Part shown: one piece after another, positions 35,811-44,901 of the stretch
Layout of the letters: each line of letters opens with the position of its first letter
How positions within the stretch are numbered: position 1 is the first letter of the stretch
Program-made: the position numbers and the translations under genes
Notes under the pieces: generated by a model
What the model was told of the DNA's origin: nothing
What the model saw: the letters and a program-made list of their open reading frames with translations, nothing else
Database searches by the model: none
From: Variovorax ginsengisoli
Lineage (GTDB): Bacteria > Pseudomonadota > Gammaproteobacteria > Burkholderiales > Burkholderiaceae_C
Length of the DNA: 64,000 nt
Direction: 5' to 3'
NCBI RefSeq assembly: GCF_030486595.1
Contig: NZ_JAUJZH010000001.1
Location: forward strand, 186,001 to 250,000

Positions 35811-36449
35811 ATGAGCTACAGCGTCAAAGAAATCTTCTACACCCTGCAGGGCGAAGGCGGCCAGGCCGGCATGCCCGCCGTGTTCTGCCGCTTTGCCGGC
35901 TGCAATTTGTGGAACGGCCGCGAGAGCGATCGTGCCGACGCCGTCTGCCGCTTCTGCGACACCGATTTCGTCGGCACCGACGGCACGCTGGGCGGCAGGT
36001 TCGCGAACGCCGAGTCGCTGGCAGACACCATCGCCGCGCAATGGCCGGCCGATGACGCCGCGCATCGACTGGTCGTCCTGACCGGCGGCGAGCCGCTGCT
36101 GCAGGTCGATGCCGCACTGATCGCCGCATTGCATGCGCGCAGCTTCCGCATCGCTGTGGAAAGCAACGGCACCGTGGCGGCACCCGAGGGCATCGACTGG
36201 CTTTGCATCAGCCCGAAGGCGGGCGCGCCCTGGCTGCAGCGCTCCGGCCAGGAACTCAAGGTGGTATGGCCGCAGCCCGGCCTGGACCTCGACGCCCTGC
36301 AAGCCGGCGGTCACTTCGCACACCGCTTCCTGCAGCCGATGGATGGCCCGGCGCAGGCGGACCACATCGCGCTGTGTATCGACACCTGCATGCGCCGCCC
36401 CGGCTGGCGCCTGAGCCTGCAGACTCACAAGCTGACCGGCATCCGCTGA
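35811..36449 (+). CDS. queE: 7-carboxy-7-deazaguanine synthase
   Basis: A 212-residue radical-SAM enzyme that turns 6-carboxytetrahydropterin into 7-carboxy-7-deazaguanine, on the way to queuosine. The cluster motif is the unusual CX14CX2C form known from Burkholderia QueE: C31, C46 and C49 in CNLWNG...CRFCDT. TLQGEGGQAG near the start binds substrate, and LTGGEPLLQ binds SAM. It is 10 bases upstream of a QueD-like gene, its pathway neighbour. Confidence 0.94.
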   Translation: MSYSVKEIFYTLQGEGGQAGMPAVFCRFAGCNLWNGRESDRADAVCRFCDTDFVGTDGTLGGRFANAESLADTIAAQWPADDAAHRLVVLTGGEPLLQVDAALIAALHARSFRIAVESNGTVAAPEGIDWLCISPKAGAPWLQRSGQELKVVWPQPGLDLDALQAGGHFAHRFLQPMDGPAQADHIALCIDTCMRRPGWRLSLQTHKLTGIR

Positions 36450-36459
36450 TCCCTCAAGC

Positions 36460-36858
36460 ATGACGACCCTCACGATGAACCCTCGCCGATTCACCGTCAG
36501 CCAGCGCTTTTTCTTCGACGCCGCCCACACGCTCGAGCGCGCCATCGAGACCGAAGCCAGCCGCCGTATCCACGGCCACACCTATCGCGCGGAAGTCGCG
36601 GTGAGCGGCCCGCGCGATGTCCGGACCGGCATGGTGGTCGACCTGGGCCTGCTGCGCCGCCGGCTGGACGCACTGCGCGAACGGCTCGACCACCACCTGC
36701 TCGACGAAGTGCCCGGACTGGGCGCGCCGACGCTGGAAAACCTCTGCGTATTCATCGCCGATGCCCTCGCCGACATGGAGCCGGCGCCCTCGCGCGTGCG
36801 GGTCTGGCGCGAGGCATTGGGCGACGAATGCGTGCTGGAGCTGGCGCCGCGCGCTTGA
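36460..36858 (+). CDS. queD: QueD/PTPS-like 6-carboxytetrahydropterin synthase, Cys replaced
   Basis: A 132-residue protein of the 6-pyruvoyl-tetrahydropterin synthase family. The zinc ligands are H23 (FFFDAAHTL), H38 and H40 (RRIHGHTY); the second catalytic region is DHHLLDEV, and TLENLCVFI follows. In E. coli QueD the catalytic Cys precedes the HGH motif by five residues (C27); here that position is S34 (EASRRIHGH). The protein sits next to queE, so the QueD step is the natural expectation, but the missing Cys means either another residue takes over or the chemistry differs. ATG at 36460 or 36475 could be used. Confidence 0.85.
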   Translation: MTTLTMNPRRFTVSQRFFFDAAHTLERAIETEASRRIHGHTYRAEVAVSGPRDVRTGMVVDLGLLRRRLDALRERLDHHLLDEVPGLGAPTLENLCVFIADALADMEPAPSRVRVWREALGDECVLELAPRA

Positions 36859-36889
36859 GCGCCAAGACTGGCTCGACGAAGCCGGCGGC

Positions 36890-37891
36890 TCAGGCCGATT
36901 CGACGCCCGGCTCGCGGCCCATCAGGCCGGCCACCGCTTCGGCCGGGGCCATCCGGCCATCCAGCACTGCCACCACGCTGTCCGAGATGGGCATCTCGAT
37001 CCCGAGGTGGCGCGCCCGCTGGACCACCGTGCGCGCGCAATAGACCCCCTCGGCCACGTGGCCCAGCGAATCGACCGCCTGCGCCAGCGTGCGGCCTTGC
37101 GCCATCAGCAGCCCGACCCGGCGGTTGCGCGACAGGTCGCCGGTCGCCGTCAGCACCAGGTCGCCCAGTCCCGAAAGGCCCATGAAGGTGTCGCTGCGGG
37201 CACCGATCGCGAGGCCGAAACGCGTCATCTCGGCCAGTCCGCGAGTGATCAGGGCCGCCCGGGCATTGAGGCCCAGGTGCAGTCCGTCGGCCAGGCCGGT
37301 GGCGATCGCCAGCACGTTCTTGACCGCCCCTCCGACCTCGACGCCGACGATGTCGTCGTTGGCATAGACCCGCAGGGTCGGACCGTGAAAGGCCTCGACC
37401 AGCGCATCGCGCACCGCCGCCAGCGGACTGGCCGCGACCAGTGCCGTCGGCCGGCCCTGCGCCACTTCCTGGGCGAAACTCGGTCCGCTCAGCACACCGG
37501 CCTTCAGCCCCGGTGCCACGCGGGCCTGGATCTCATGGGCCAGCAGCCCCGGGTCCGCGGAGCCCGGGCGTGACGGCTCGACCCCCTTCGAGAGCCATGC
37601 CACCGGACAGGCCACGTCACGCAGGATGCCGAGTTGTTCGCGCAACGCCGCCATCGGCGTCGCCACGATGACCAGTTCGGCCCCTTCGAAGGCGGCCGTG
37701 GCGGATCCGCCGACGACCTTCAATGCCGGGGGGAAGGGAATGCCCGGCAGATAGCGGGCATTGTCGCGCGCCGCCGCCATGGCCTGGGCCTGGGCGGCAT
37801 CGCGCGCCCACAGCGTGACCGCGTGGCGGCCGGCGGCATTGATGGCCAGCGCCGTGCCCCAGGCACCGGCACCGAGCACGCAGATCTTCAT
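36890..37891 (-). CDS. gpsA: NAD(P)-dependent glycerol-3-phosphate dehydrogenase
   Basis: A 333-residue cytoplasmic enzyme reducing dihydroxyacetone phosphate to sn-glycerol 3-phosphate for phospholipid synthesis. Rossmann loop [10 protein letters not shown] near residue 7, then the catalytic lysine in [13 protein letters not shown] and the family block [20 protein letters not shown]. The ATG at 37891 is preferred over an in-frame TTG five codons upstream. It lies 22 bases after secB in the conserved yibN-grxC-secB-gpsA order also seen in E. coli. Confidence 0.96.
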   Translation of the reverse strand: MKICVLGAGAWGTALAINAAGRHAVTLWARDAAQAQAMAAARDNARYLPGIPFPPALKVVGGSATAAFEGAELVIVATPMAALREQLGILRDVACPVAWLSKGVEPSRPGSADPGLLAHEIQARVAPGLKAGVLSGPSFAQEVAQGRPTALVAASPLAAVRDALVEAFHGPTLRVYANDDIVGVEVGGAVKNVLAIATGLADGLHLGLNARAALITRGLAEMTRFGLAIGARSDTFMGLSGLGDLVLTATGDLSRNRRVGLLMAQGRTLAQAVDSLGHVAEGVYCARTVVQRARHLGIEMPISDSVVAVLDGRMAPAEAVAGLMGREPGVESA

Positions 37892-37913
37892 CGGCGTTGG
37901 CGCCAAGCCGGAT

Positions 37914-38378
37914 TTACTGCGTGACGATCGGCGAAGCCTGGCCCGCGGCCTGGGCCTGCTGCTGTTCGAACATCGCCTGGAAGTTGATCTCGGCCAGGTG
38001 CACCGGCGGGAAGCCGCCGCGCTGGATCACGTCGGCCACGTTGCCGCGCAGGTACGGGTAGACGATCTGCGGGCAGGCGATGCCGAGGATCGGGCCCATC
38101 TGGTCTTCCGGCAGGTTGCGGATCTCGAAGATGCCGGCCTGCTTGGCCTCGACCAGGAACACGGTCCTGTCGCCGATCTTGGTCTGCACGGTGGCCGACA
38201 CGGTGATCTCGAAGATGCCGTCGGTCACCGGCTGGGCGTCGACGCCGAGCTGGATGTCGACGGTCGGCTGCTCCTGCTCCAGCAGGATGGCCGGCGAATT
38301 GGGCTGTTCGAGCGACAGATCCTTCAGGTAGACGCGCTGGATCTGGAAAACGGGGTCTTGTGATTGCTGGTCGGCCAT
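37914..38378 (-). CDS. secB: Protein-export chaperone SecB
   Basis: A 154-residue cytoplasmic tetrameric chaperone that keeps precursor proteins unfolded and hands them to SecA. Family blocks: [65 protein letters not shown]. The C-terminal tail is Gln/Ala-rich without the zinc-binding partner motif, as expected since that lies on SecA. Between grxC and gpsA in the same direction; a hairpin lies just upstream. Confidence 0.97.
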   Translation of the reverse strand: MADQQSQDPVFQIQRVYLKDLSLEQPNSPAILLEQEQPTVDIQLGVDAQPVTDGIFEITVSATVQTKIGDRTVFLVEAKQAGIFEIRNLPEDQMGPILGIACPQIVYPYLRGNVADVIQRGGFPPVHLAEINFQAMFEQQQAQAAGQASPIVTQ

Positions 38379-38406
38379 GGCTCTAACTTTCGAGGATCAA
38401 AACAAG

Positions 38407-38438
38407 GCCCGCCCGGGAAATGCTCCCGAGAGCGGGCT
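38407..38438 (-). terminator. Hairpin between grxC and secB
   Basis: On the minus strand a GC-rich stem (GCCCGC...GCGGGC outer arms with TCGGGA/TCCCGG inner arms) is followed by CTTGTTTTG, resembling a rho-independent terminator after grxC. Because secB follows in the same direction, secB probably has its own promoter or receives read-through. Confidence 0.55.
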
Positions 38439-38493
38439 TCTGAGGGGTCAGCCGGCGATTATCGCCCGGCCGGATGGCAGGCCGGCGACCGGC

Positions 38494-38754
38494 TCAGGCG
38501 CCTTGCAGCAACGGCGCCAGACCGCCGCGCCCGTCGAGCGCGATCAGGTCGTCGCAGCCGCCGACATGGGTGTCGCCGATGAAGATCTGCGGCACCGTGC
38601 GCCGGCGCGTGAGGTCCATCATGGTGGCACGCGCCTGCGGGTCGCTGTCGATGCGGATCTCCTCGATCTGATCGACACCCTTGGACTTGAGGATTTGCTT
38701 CGCGCGAATGCAGTACGGGCAAACGGCGGTGGTGTACATCTTGACGGCTTGCAT
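38494..38754 (-). CDS. grxC: Glutaredoxin 3
   Basis: An 86-residue dithiol glutaredoxin with active site CPYC (TTAVCPYCIRAK, C12 and C15), the glutathione-binding TVP cis-proline motif (RRRTVPQIFIG) and GGCDDL. It reduces disulfides using glutathione. It follows the membrane-anchored rhodanese gene by 21 bases, as in the E. coli yibN-grxC-secB group. Confidence 0.96.
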   Translation of the reverse strand: MQAVKMYTTAVCPYCIRAKQILKSKGVDQIEEIRIDSDPQARATMMDLTRRRTVPQIFIGDTHVGGCDDLIALDGRGGLAPLLQGA

Positions 38755-38775
38755 CTGGGCTATTTCGTGGAGGGT

Positions 38776-39183
38776 TCAGGCCTTTTCAAGCGGCAGATTA
38801 GCGTCTTTCCAGGATTTGAGTCCGCCAGCGACCGCTTGGGCCTGTTCGTAGCCGAGCTTCTTGGCGGTCGCCACGGCGCGCTGGGCCCGTGCGCCTGTTG
38901 CGCAGACAAGCAATAATGGCAACGACTTGTTCTTGACCGTGGCCGGCAGCTTCTGCTCGAGCTGGTTCAGCGGCACGTTCTTGGCACCGGTCACGTGGCC
39001 GGCCGCGAACTCCTCGGGCTCGCGGACGTCGACCACCACCGCACGCTCGCGATTGATCAGCTGCACCGCACCCTGCGCCGTGAGCGAGCCGGCGTTGGCG
39101 CCGCGCACCAACGGCCATGCCAGCATGCCGCCCGAGCTGAGCGCAATCAGGATCAGCATCCAGTTGTCGACAATGAATTTCAC
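38776..39183 (-). CDS. Membrane-anchored rhodanese-like protein (YibN type)
   Basis: A 135-residue protein with one N-terminal membrane helix (VDNWMLILIALSSGGMLAWPL) and a cytoplasmic rhodanese domain (VVDVREPEEFAAGHVTGAKNVPL). The catalytic cysteine is present in LLVCATGARAQRA. Sulfurtransferase activity is likely; the physiological partner is not known. GTG at 39181-39183 is the start that gives the family N-terminus. It is divergent from gpmA and heads the grxC-secB-gpsA group. E. coli YibN occupies the same place and has been linked to the Sec/YidC machinery. Confidence 0.88.
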   Translation of the reverse strand: MKFIVDNWMLILIALSSGGMLAWPLVRGANAGSLTAQGAVQLINRERAVVVDVREPEEFAAGHVTGAKNVPLNQLEQKLPATVKNKSLPLLLVCATGARAQRAVATAKKLGYEQAQAVAGGLKSWKDANLPLEKA

Positions 39184-39191
39184 GGTGTTCC

Positions 39192-39219
39192 TTGAGTGGC
39201 AAACCCCGGATTTTAGAAT
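39192..39219 (+). promoter_or_regulatory. Candidate sigma-70 promoter of gpmA
   Basis: TTGAGT (39192-39197), 16-bp spacer, TAGAAT (39214-39219), 36 bases before the gpmA ATG, in the divergent gap with the rhodanese gene. Prediction from consensus. Confidence 0.5.
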
Positions 39220-39255
39220 GTCGGCTTTCCGAACGCGTTCCCAAAGGCCTCTCCC

Positions 39256-39999
39256 ATGCACAAACTGGTACTGATCCGCCACGGCGAATCGACCTGGAAT
39301 CTCGAAAACCGCTTCACCGGCTGGACCGATGTCGACCTCACGCCGACCGGCGTCGAGCAGGCCAAGCAGGCCGGCCGGCTGCTCAAGGCCGAGGGCTACG
39401 ACTTCGACGTCGCCTACACGAGCGTGCTCAAGCGCGCCACCCGCACGCTCTGGCACACGCTCGACGAGCTCGACCGCACCTGGCTGCCCGTGATCCATTC
39501 CTGGCGCCTCAACGAACGCCACTACGGCGGCCTGCAGGGCCTGAACAAGGCCGAGACGGCCAAGAAGTACGGTGACGAGCAGGTGCTGGTCTGGCGCCGC
39601 AGCTACGGCACGCCGCCGCCGCCGCTGGAGCCCAACGATCCGCGCAGCGAGCGCGGCGACGTCCGCTACGCCAAGCTGGCCCCCGAGCAGGTGCCCTTGA
39701 CCGAATGCCTCAAGGACACGGTGGCCCGGGTGCTGCCGTTCTGGAACGAATCGATGGCGCCGGCGATCCGCGCCGGCCGCCGGCTGGTGGTGGCGGCGCA
39801 CGGCAACTCGATCCGCGCGCTGGTGAAGTACCTCGACGGCATCTCCGACGACGCCATCGTGGGCCTGAACATCCCCAACGGCATTCCGCTGGTCTACGAA
39901 CTCGACGACGAACTCAAGCCGCTGCGGCACTACTATCTGGGTGACGCCGACGCCGCCGAAAAGGCCGTGGCCGCGGTGGCGTCGCAAGCCAAGGCGTAA
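39256..39999 (+). CDS. gpmA: 2,3-bisphosphoglycerate-dependent phosphoglycerate mutase
   Basis: A 247-residue glycolytic/gluconeogenic enzyme interconverting 3- and 2-phosphoglycerate through a phosphohistidine. Catalytic H8 or so lies in [10 protein letters not shown]; further blocks are [31 protein letters not shown], the [12 protein letters not shown] loop and [11 protein letters not shown]. Length is standard for the family. A short AT-rich inverted repeat follows the stop, and ctpA follows on the same strand. Confidence 0.96.
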   Translation: MHKLVLIRHGESTWNLENRFTGWTDVDLTPTGVEQAKQAGRLLKAEGYDFDVAYTSVLKRATRTLWHTLDELDRTWLPVIHSWRLNERHYGGLQGLNKAETAKKYGDEQVLVWRRSYGTPPPPLEPNDPRSERGDVRYAKLAPEQVPLTECLKDTVARVLPFWNESMAPAIRAGRRLVVAAHGNSIRALVKYLDGISDDAIVGLNIPNGIPLVYELDDELKPLRHYYLGDADAAEKAVAAVASQAKA

Positions 40000-40018
40000 C
40001 AAATATTCTTAATTTGTT
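39998..40018. repeat. AT-rich inverted repeat after gpmA
   Basis: AACAAAT (39998-40004) and ATTTGTT (40012-40018), 7-bp arms with a 7-base loop, starting in the gpmA stop codon. AT-rich against a GC-rich background; a protein-binding site for ctpA control is as likely as a weak terminator. Confidence 0.4.
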
Positions 40019-40098
40019 CAAAGGGTCGCGGAACCCCGGCAGACAACTTGCTTCCAAGCTGTGTATATTGGTTTGACAGGCGACAAGGACACTTTCAC

Positions 40099-41541
40099 AT
40101 GGGCCAGAAAATGAAGATCACCGGGTGGGTCGCCGCAGGCGCCTTCGCCGGCGTGCTGACAACCGTCTCGTTACAAACCGTTGCACGAGGCTCGCTGGCT
40201 CCCTTGCCGCTCGAAGAACTGCAGCAGCTGGCTGCGGTTTTCGGCATGGTCAAGAGCGACTATGTCGAGCCGGTCGACGAGAAGAAACTGATTTCGGATG
40301 CGATCTCGGGCATGGTCGCCGGGCTCGACCCGCATTCGCAGTATTTCGACAAGAAGTCCTTCAAGGAATTCCGCGAAGGCACGACCGGCCGTTTCGTCGG
40401 CGTCGGCATCGAGATCTCCCAGGAAGACGGTTTGATCAAGGTGGTGTCGCCGATCGAGGGTTCGCCAGCGTTTCGCGCCGGCCTCAAGCCGAACGACCTG
40501 ATCACCAAGATCGACGACACCGCGGTGCGCGGCCTGTCGCTCAACGAGGCGGTCAAGCGGATGCGCGGCGAGGCCAACACCAAGGTGCTGCTGACGATCT
40601 TCCGCAAGGACGAGAACCGCACTTTCCCGGTCACGATCACGCGCGAGGAAATCCGCACCCAGTCGGTCCGCGGCAAGGTCATGGAACCGGGCTACGCCTG
40701 GATCCGCCTGTCGCAGTTCCAGGAACGCACGGTCGACGACTTCGTCAAGAAGGTCGAAGAAATCTACAAGCAGGACCCGAATCTCAAGGGCCTGGTGCTC
40801 GACCTGCGCAACGACCCGGGCGGCCTGCTCGACGCTGCGGTCGCGATCTCGGCCGCCTTCCTGCCCGAGAACGTCACGGTGGTGTCGACCGACGGCCAGC
40901 TGGCCGAGAGCAAGTCGATCTACAAGGCGGCGCCCGAGTTCTACCAGCGCCGCGCCGGCAGCGACCCGCTGCGCAACCTGCCGGCCGGACTCAAGACCGT
41001 GCCGCTGGTGGTGCTCGTGAACGAAGGCTCGGCCTCGGCCAGCGAGATCGTCGCCGGCGCCCTGCAGGACCACAAGCGCGCCACGATCATGGGCAGCCAG
41101 ACCTTCGGCAAGGGCTCGGTGCAGACCGTCCGCCCCCTGGGCCCCGACACCGGCCTCAAGATCACGACCGCGCGCTACTACACGCCGAGCGGCACCTCGA
41201 TCCAGGCCAAGGGCATCGTGCCCAACGTGCTGGTCGACGAGAGCGCCGAGGGCAGCCCCTTCGCAGCCCTGCGCATGCGCGAGGCCGACCTCGAGAAGCA
41301 CCTGGCCAGCGGCCAGGGCCCCGAGAGCAAGGACCCGGAGCGCGAAAAGGCCCGCGACGAGGCTCGCAAGCGCCTCGAGGAAGAAGCCAAGAAGCCGCCG
41401 CAGGACCGCAAGGTGCCCGAGTTCGGCGCCACCGACGACTTCGCGCTGGCGCAGGCCCTCAAGAGCCTGAAGGGCCAGCCGGTGCTGGTCAGCAAGACCC
41501 AGATCATCGTCGACAACAAGGAAGAGAAGAAGGACAACTGA
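40099..41541 (+). CDS. S41-family carboxy-terminal processing peptidase
   Basis: A 480-residue CtpA-type periplasmic protease. The N-terminal hydrophobic segment (WVAAGAFAGVLTTVSL) exports or anchors it. A PDZ domain covers about residues 95-175 (FVGVGIEISQEDG, GSPAFRAGLKPNDLI). The catalytic serine is in NEGSASASEIVAGAL and the lysine in SQTFGKGSVQT. The C-terminal 70 residues are charged and low in complexity (EREKARDEARKRLEEEAKK), as in many betaproteobacterial members. ATG at 40099 has AAGGAC upstream. It probably trims or degrades envelope proteins. Confidence 0.93.
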   Translation: MGQKMKITGWVAAGAFAGVLTTVSLQTVARGSLAPLPLEELQQLAAVFGMVKSDYVEPVDEKKLISDAISGMVAGLDPHSQYFDKKSFKEFREGTTGRFVGVGIEISQEDGLIKVVSPIEGSPAFRAGLKPNDLITKIDDTAVRGLSLNEAVKRMRGEANTKVLLTIFRKDENRTFPVTITREEIRTQSVRGKVMEPGYAWIRLSQFQERTVDDFVKKVEEIYKQDPNLKGLVLDLRNDPGGLLDAAVAISAAFLPENVTVVSTDGQLAESKSIYKAAPEFYQRRAGSDPLRNLPAGLKTVPLVVLVNEGSASASEIVAGALQDHKRATIMGSQTFGKGSVQTVRPLGPDTGLKITTARYYTPSGTSIQAKGIVPNVLVDESAEGSPFAALRMREADLEKHLASGQGPESKDPEREKARDEARKRLEEEAKKPPQDRKVPEFGATDDFALAQALKSLKGQPVLVSKTQIIVDNKEEKKDN

Positions 41542-41593
41542 TCCCGGGCGGCTCCTCAGGGGGCCCGCCCCGGCGGTCGGTTCCGCGCGGCGC

Positions 41594-42355
41594 ATGGAAG
41601 ACCAGGACCTGCTGCGCTATTCGCGCCACATCCTGCTGGAGGAATTCGGCATCGACGGCCAGGCGCGGGTGAGCGCCGGCCATGCTCTGGTGATCGGCGC
41701 CGGCGGGCTCGGTTCGCCCGCCCTTCTCTACCTGGCCGCGGCCGGCGTCGGCCGCATCTCGCTGGTCGACGACGACGACCTCGACCTCACCAATCTCCAG
41801 CGCCAGATTGCGCACGCCACGGCCCGCGTCGGCATGCCGAAGGTCGAGTCCGCGGCCGAGGCGATGCGCGCCATCAACCCCGACATCCAGATCGAGACCC
41901 ACCGCCTGCGCGCCGACGCCGAGTTGCTCGACCGGCTGGTGGCCGACGCCGACGTGGTGCTCGATTGCTGCGACAACTTCGCGACCCGGCAGGCGGTGAA
42001 CCGCGCCTGCGTCGCCCATGGCAAGCCGCTGGTGGCGGGGGCGGCGATCCGCTTCGACGGCCAGCTCAGCGTCTACGACACGCGCGATCCGGCGTCGCCC
42101 TGCTACGCGTGCCTGTTCCCGCCGGAGGCCGAGTTCGAGGAGACCCGCTGCGCCGTGCTGGGCGTCTTCGCGCCCGTGGTCGGGACCATCGGCACGCTGC
42201 AGGCCAGCGAAGCCCTGAAGCTGCTGGCCGGCATCGGGCCATCGCTGGCGGGCCGGCTGCTGATGTTCGATGGCCGGCGCACGGCCTTCGATTCGCTGGG
42301 CGTGGCCCGCGACCCGGGCTGCGGGGTGTGCGGCCACCGCCCGCCGCCGTCCTGA
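41594..42355 (+). CDS. moeB: HesA/MoeB/ThiF-family adenylyltransferase
   Basis: A 253-residue E1-like enzyme that adenylates the C-terminus of a ubiquitin-like sulfur carrier (MoaD or ThiS). Nucleotide loop VIGAGGLGSP, then DDDDLDLTNLQRQ, the zinc CxxC pairs (CYAC and CGVC) and a candidate catalytic Cys in EETRCAVLG. MoeB and ThiF cannot be told apart by sequence motifs alone; neither moaD nor thiS is adjacent. It follows ctpA by 52 bases. Confidence 0.88.
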   Translation: MEDQDLLRYSRHILLEEFGIDGQARVSAGHALVIGAGGLGSPALLYLAAAGVGRISLVDDDDLDLTNLQRQIAHATARVGMPKVESAAEAMRAINPDIQIETHRLRADAELLDRLVADADVVLDCCDNFATRQAVNRACVAHGKPLVAGAAIRFDGQLSVYDTRDPASPCYACLFPPEAEFEETRCAVLGVFAPVVGTIGTLQASEALKLLAGIGPSLAGRLLMFDGRRTAFDSLGVARDPGCGVCGHRPPPS

Positions 42356-42367
42356 GGCCGGTTCGAC

Positions 42368-44413
42368 TCAGCTGCCGCCTGCCGGCGTCGGCTGCTGCTT
42401 CGCCTTGGCGGCGCCCGCCTTGGCGGCGCGCGACGACGGGGTCTTGGCCTCGGTCAGCACTTCGGTGCAGTCCGCATCCTTGCCCGGACCGGTTTCGACC
42501 GTCGCCGCCAGCGCCAGCAGCGGATTGATCGCCGCCAGGGCCAGCGCCGCAGCGCCGCGGGCCGCGAGCGGCGCGACCTCCACACCGGCCTTCGGCGCCG
42601 CGAAGGTGCCGCGCACCCGCAGCGGCGTGCGCAGCGCCAGGATGCTCTTGTCCTTCGGCGCCTGTTTGACGATGAGGTCCATGCGCTCGTCGGCCAGGTT
42701 GATGCTGCCGGTGCCATGGAACACCGTGTCGCTGGTGTCGAACAGCAGGGTGCGGCCGTTCATCACGCCCTTCTCGACGTCGAAGGCCACGGCGGCGCAG
42801 CGCAGTTCCACGTTGTGGTCGCCTTCGAGCAGGAACTTGATGATCTCGCCGCCGTCGAGGCCGAGGAACTCGAGCAGCAGGTTGCTGAACTGCCCGCGCC
42901 CGGTGAGCGCCGCGACGTCGCCAGACGAATTGGCCAGCCAGGCCGCCACCGAGTTGCCGCGGCCCGACAGGTTGATCCGGCCGTCCAGTCGGCCAAAACT
43001 GGTCTTCAGGGTATCGACCTTCGGAATCAATCGATTGAGCTGCATCCCGCGGATATCGAGCGCCGCACGGATGTCGGCCGGATTCTGCGTTGCATCGATT
43101 CGGATCGCGCCGGCAATCCTGCCGCTCGCCACGCCGAGATCGAGCGGGTCCAGGGTCAGCACGCCGTCCTTCAGCTTCACCTGCACACTGCCCTTGTCCA
43201 GCGGAAGCTCGCGCACGTTCTGGATCCGCTCCGCGGTGTAGCTGACATCGGCGTTCATGGCACGCAGCCGCTCGAAATCCAGGGTCGCGTCCGGCAGCAC
43301 CTTGCGCGCGGGGTCGTTGCGCTTTTGCTTGTCGACCTGCGCGATGCCGGGCGGTGCGGCCACGCCCTCGACCGCGTTGGCCGAGCGCGCGGTCGGTGGC
43401 AGCCCGATCAGCGGGCCGAGATCATCCATGTCCATGACCCGCGAACGCAGCGTGCCGCCCAGGTGCGGCACCTGCTGCGACTTGTCGAACTGCATGTCCC
43501 CGCCGATGTCGGACAGGCCCAGGCGTCCCTTCAGGCCGCGAACTTCCCAGAGCTCGCCGTTCTTTCGCAGGTTTCCGCTCAGCGCGTAGGGCGGCGTCTG
43601 CGGCAACGCGATGCCCAGCGCCGGATAGAGGCGGCCCAGGTTCGGCCCCCTCATCTCGACCTGGGCGTCGAGGCCGTCCAGGTCGGCCAGCTCGGCCACC
43701 GTGCCCTTGCCCGTCAGGCGGGTCTGCGCGACCTTCAGGTCGATCTCGATCGGAAACGGCGGCTGGCCGACGGACGTCAGCTGCAGCACGTTGCCGGTGC
43801 GCCCCACCGCGGACATTGGCTGCCCCCGGTAGCGACCCTTGATCTCGTAGTCGACGGGCAAGTCGCCGCGGCTGCTGTCGAAGCTGAAATCCGCGTGCAG
43901 ATCGAGGGCCTGCGCCTTGGCGAGGAAGTCGATGCTGCCGTCGTCGACCTGGATCAGGCCGATGACCGGGACCGTTGCCGGGTCGGCGCTGTCCTTGCCG
44001 AGCGCCCAGGTCTTGCGGCCGTCCTCCTCCATCTGGAGGCCGAGCGATGGCCGGCTCAGCACCAGTCGCGGCAAGACGATGCGGCGCCGCAGCAACTCCC
44101 AGAAGCGGATGTCGAACTCGGCCTTTTCGGCACGAACGAGATAAGGATCCCGGGCCCACGACGGGTTGGCGAACTCGATGCCGTCGAACTTGACCGTCGC
44201 CTGCCGCCAGCCAAGGGCGACGTCGAGATGCCGCGTGATCTCGAACTTGCGCCCTGTCTGCTCGCTGACATAGCGATTGACCGGCGCACGCAGTGTGTCC
44301 CACGGGAAGAAAGCTGCCAGCAGCAGCAATGCGAGGACCAGGCCCAGGACCAGCGCGCCGAGCGTCACCCAGCGCCGGCGGCGCGGCGGGGAGGCGGCGG
44401 GAGCGGTCGGCAT
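42368..44413 (-). CDS. AsmA-family protein
   Basis: A 681-residue inner-membrane-anchored periplasmic protein. One membrane helix (about residues 18-38, LGALVLGLVLALLLLAAFFPW) is followed by an AsmA N-terminal block (GRKFEITRHLDVALGWRQ) and a long beta-rich region that in this family forms a hydrophobic groove for lipid transport between membranes. The AsmA C-terminal block (GRLDGRINLSGRGNSVAAWL) is near residue 480. The last 60 residues are Ala/Lys-rich. It is convergent with moeB. Confidence 0.88.
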   Translation of the reverse strand: MPTAPAASPPRRRRWVTLGALVLGLVLALLLLAAFFPWDTLRAPVNRYVSEQTGRKFEITRHLDVALGWRQATVKFDGIEFANPSWARDPYLVRAEKAEFDIRFWELLRRRIVLPRLVLSRPSLGLQMEEDGRKTWALGKDSADPATVPVIGLIQVDDGSIDFLAKAQALDLHADFSFDSSRGDLPVDYEIKGRYRGQPMSAVGRTGNVLQLTSVGQPPFPIEIDLKVAQTRLTGKGTVAELADLDGLDAQVEMRGPNLGRLYPALGIALPQTPPYALSGNLRKNGELWEVRGLKGRLGLSDIGGDMQFDKSQQVPHLGGTLRSRVMDMDDLGPLIGLPPTARSANAVEGVAAPPGIAQVDKQKRNDPARKVLPDATLDFERLRAMNADVSYTAERIQNVRELPLDKGSVQVKLKDGVLTLDPLDLGVASGRIAGAIRIDATQNPADIRAALDIRGMQLNRLIPKVDTLKTSFGRLDGRINLSGRGNSVAAWLANSSGDVAALTGRGQFSNLLLEFLGLDGGEIIKFLLEGDHNVELRCAAVAFDVEKGVMNGRTLLFDTSDTVFHGTGSINLADERMDLIVKQAPKDKSILALRTPLRVRGTFAAPKAGVEVAPLAARGAAALALAAINPLLALAATVETGPGKDADCTEVLTEAKTPSSRAAKAGAAKAKQQPTPAGGS

Positions 44414-44418
44414 GGGCT

Positions 44419-44622
44419 TCAATCGATCGGCGCGCCCGTATGCACCGCGCTGAGGCCCTGGGCCGCCTCGCGGACGCAGACGGCAGCGATCCCGGCGGCA
44501 GCCGCCCTCGTGGCCGCCTCGGCCAACCGCAATTCGGCCACCGCCGGCTCGCCGCCGGCCACGGCGACGCCGCCGGCGAGCGCCAGCAGACCGATCGCGA
44601 TGGAGCCCCAGATGATGTTCAT
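44419..44622 (-). CDS. Small membrane protein, unknown
   Basis: A 67-residue product beginning MNIIWGSIAIGLLALAGG, one hydrophobic segment followed by an alanine-rich helix with one Cys. The start at 44622 is chosen because upstream in-frame codons would extend into the promoter region. It lies five bases before the AsmA gene on the same strand and may be translated with it. No family recognised. Confidence 0.55.
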   Translation of the reverse strand: MNIIWGSIAIGLLALAGGVAVAGGEPAVAELRLAEAATRAAAAGIAAVCVREAAQGLSAVHTGAPID

Positions 44623-44682
44623 TGCCGCACCTTGCAGAAATTGTGAAATGGTCGGCGGGCCGCCGCCAGTGGGTGCAAGCAT

Positions 44683-44901
44683 GGATCCCCTTGCACGTCC
44701 GGCGGGTCGGCGGCCGAGTACAAACGGTGTGCGGCGTCGCCTACGGGTGCGTTCTCATCGGCGCGTAAGAACCAGCCTACAGCCGCAGGCCGCGCAAACC
44801 TTCATCATGCGAACGAACAACTCCGTAGCATTGCCACCGCGGGCTTTCCTTGGAGACAATCCAGTCCACCAAGAAAGCGCCCCCGGGGGACAGCGGTTCT
44901 C
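44683..44901. promoter_or_regulatory. Divergent control region before the response-regulator genes
   Basis: A 219-base gap between the minus-strand small membrane protein gene and the plus-strand response regulator. It must hold both promoters, but I could not pick clear -35/-10 pairs. TTGGAGAC lies around 44851-44858. No coding potential recognised. Confidence 0.4.

Noticed and set aside
38379..38493. A small gene in the gap between secB and grxC
   Set aside because: The gap is occupied by a hairpin terminator and no frame with a ribosome site and coding character was found.
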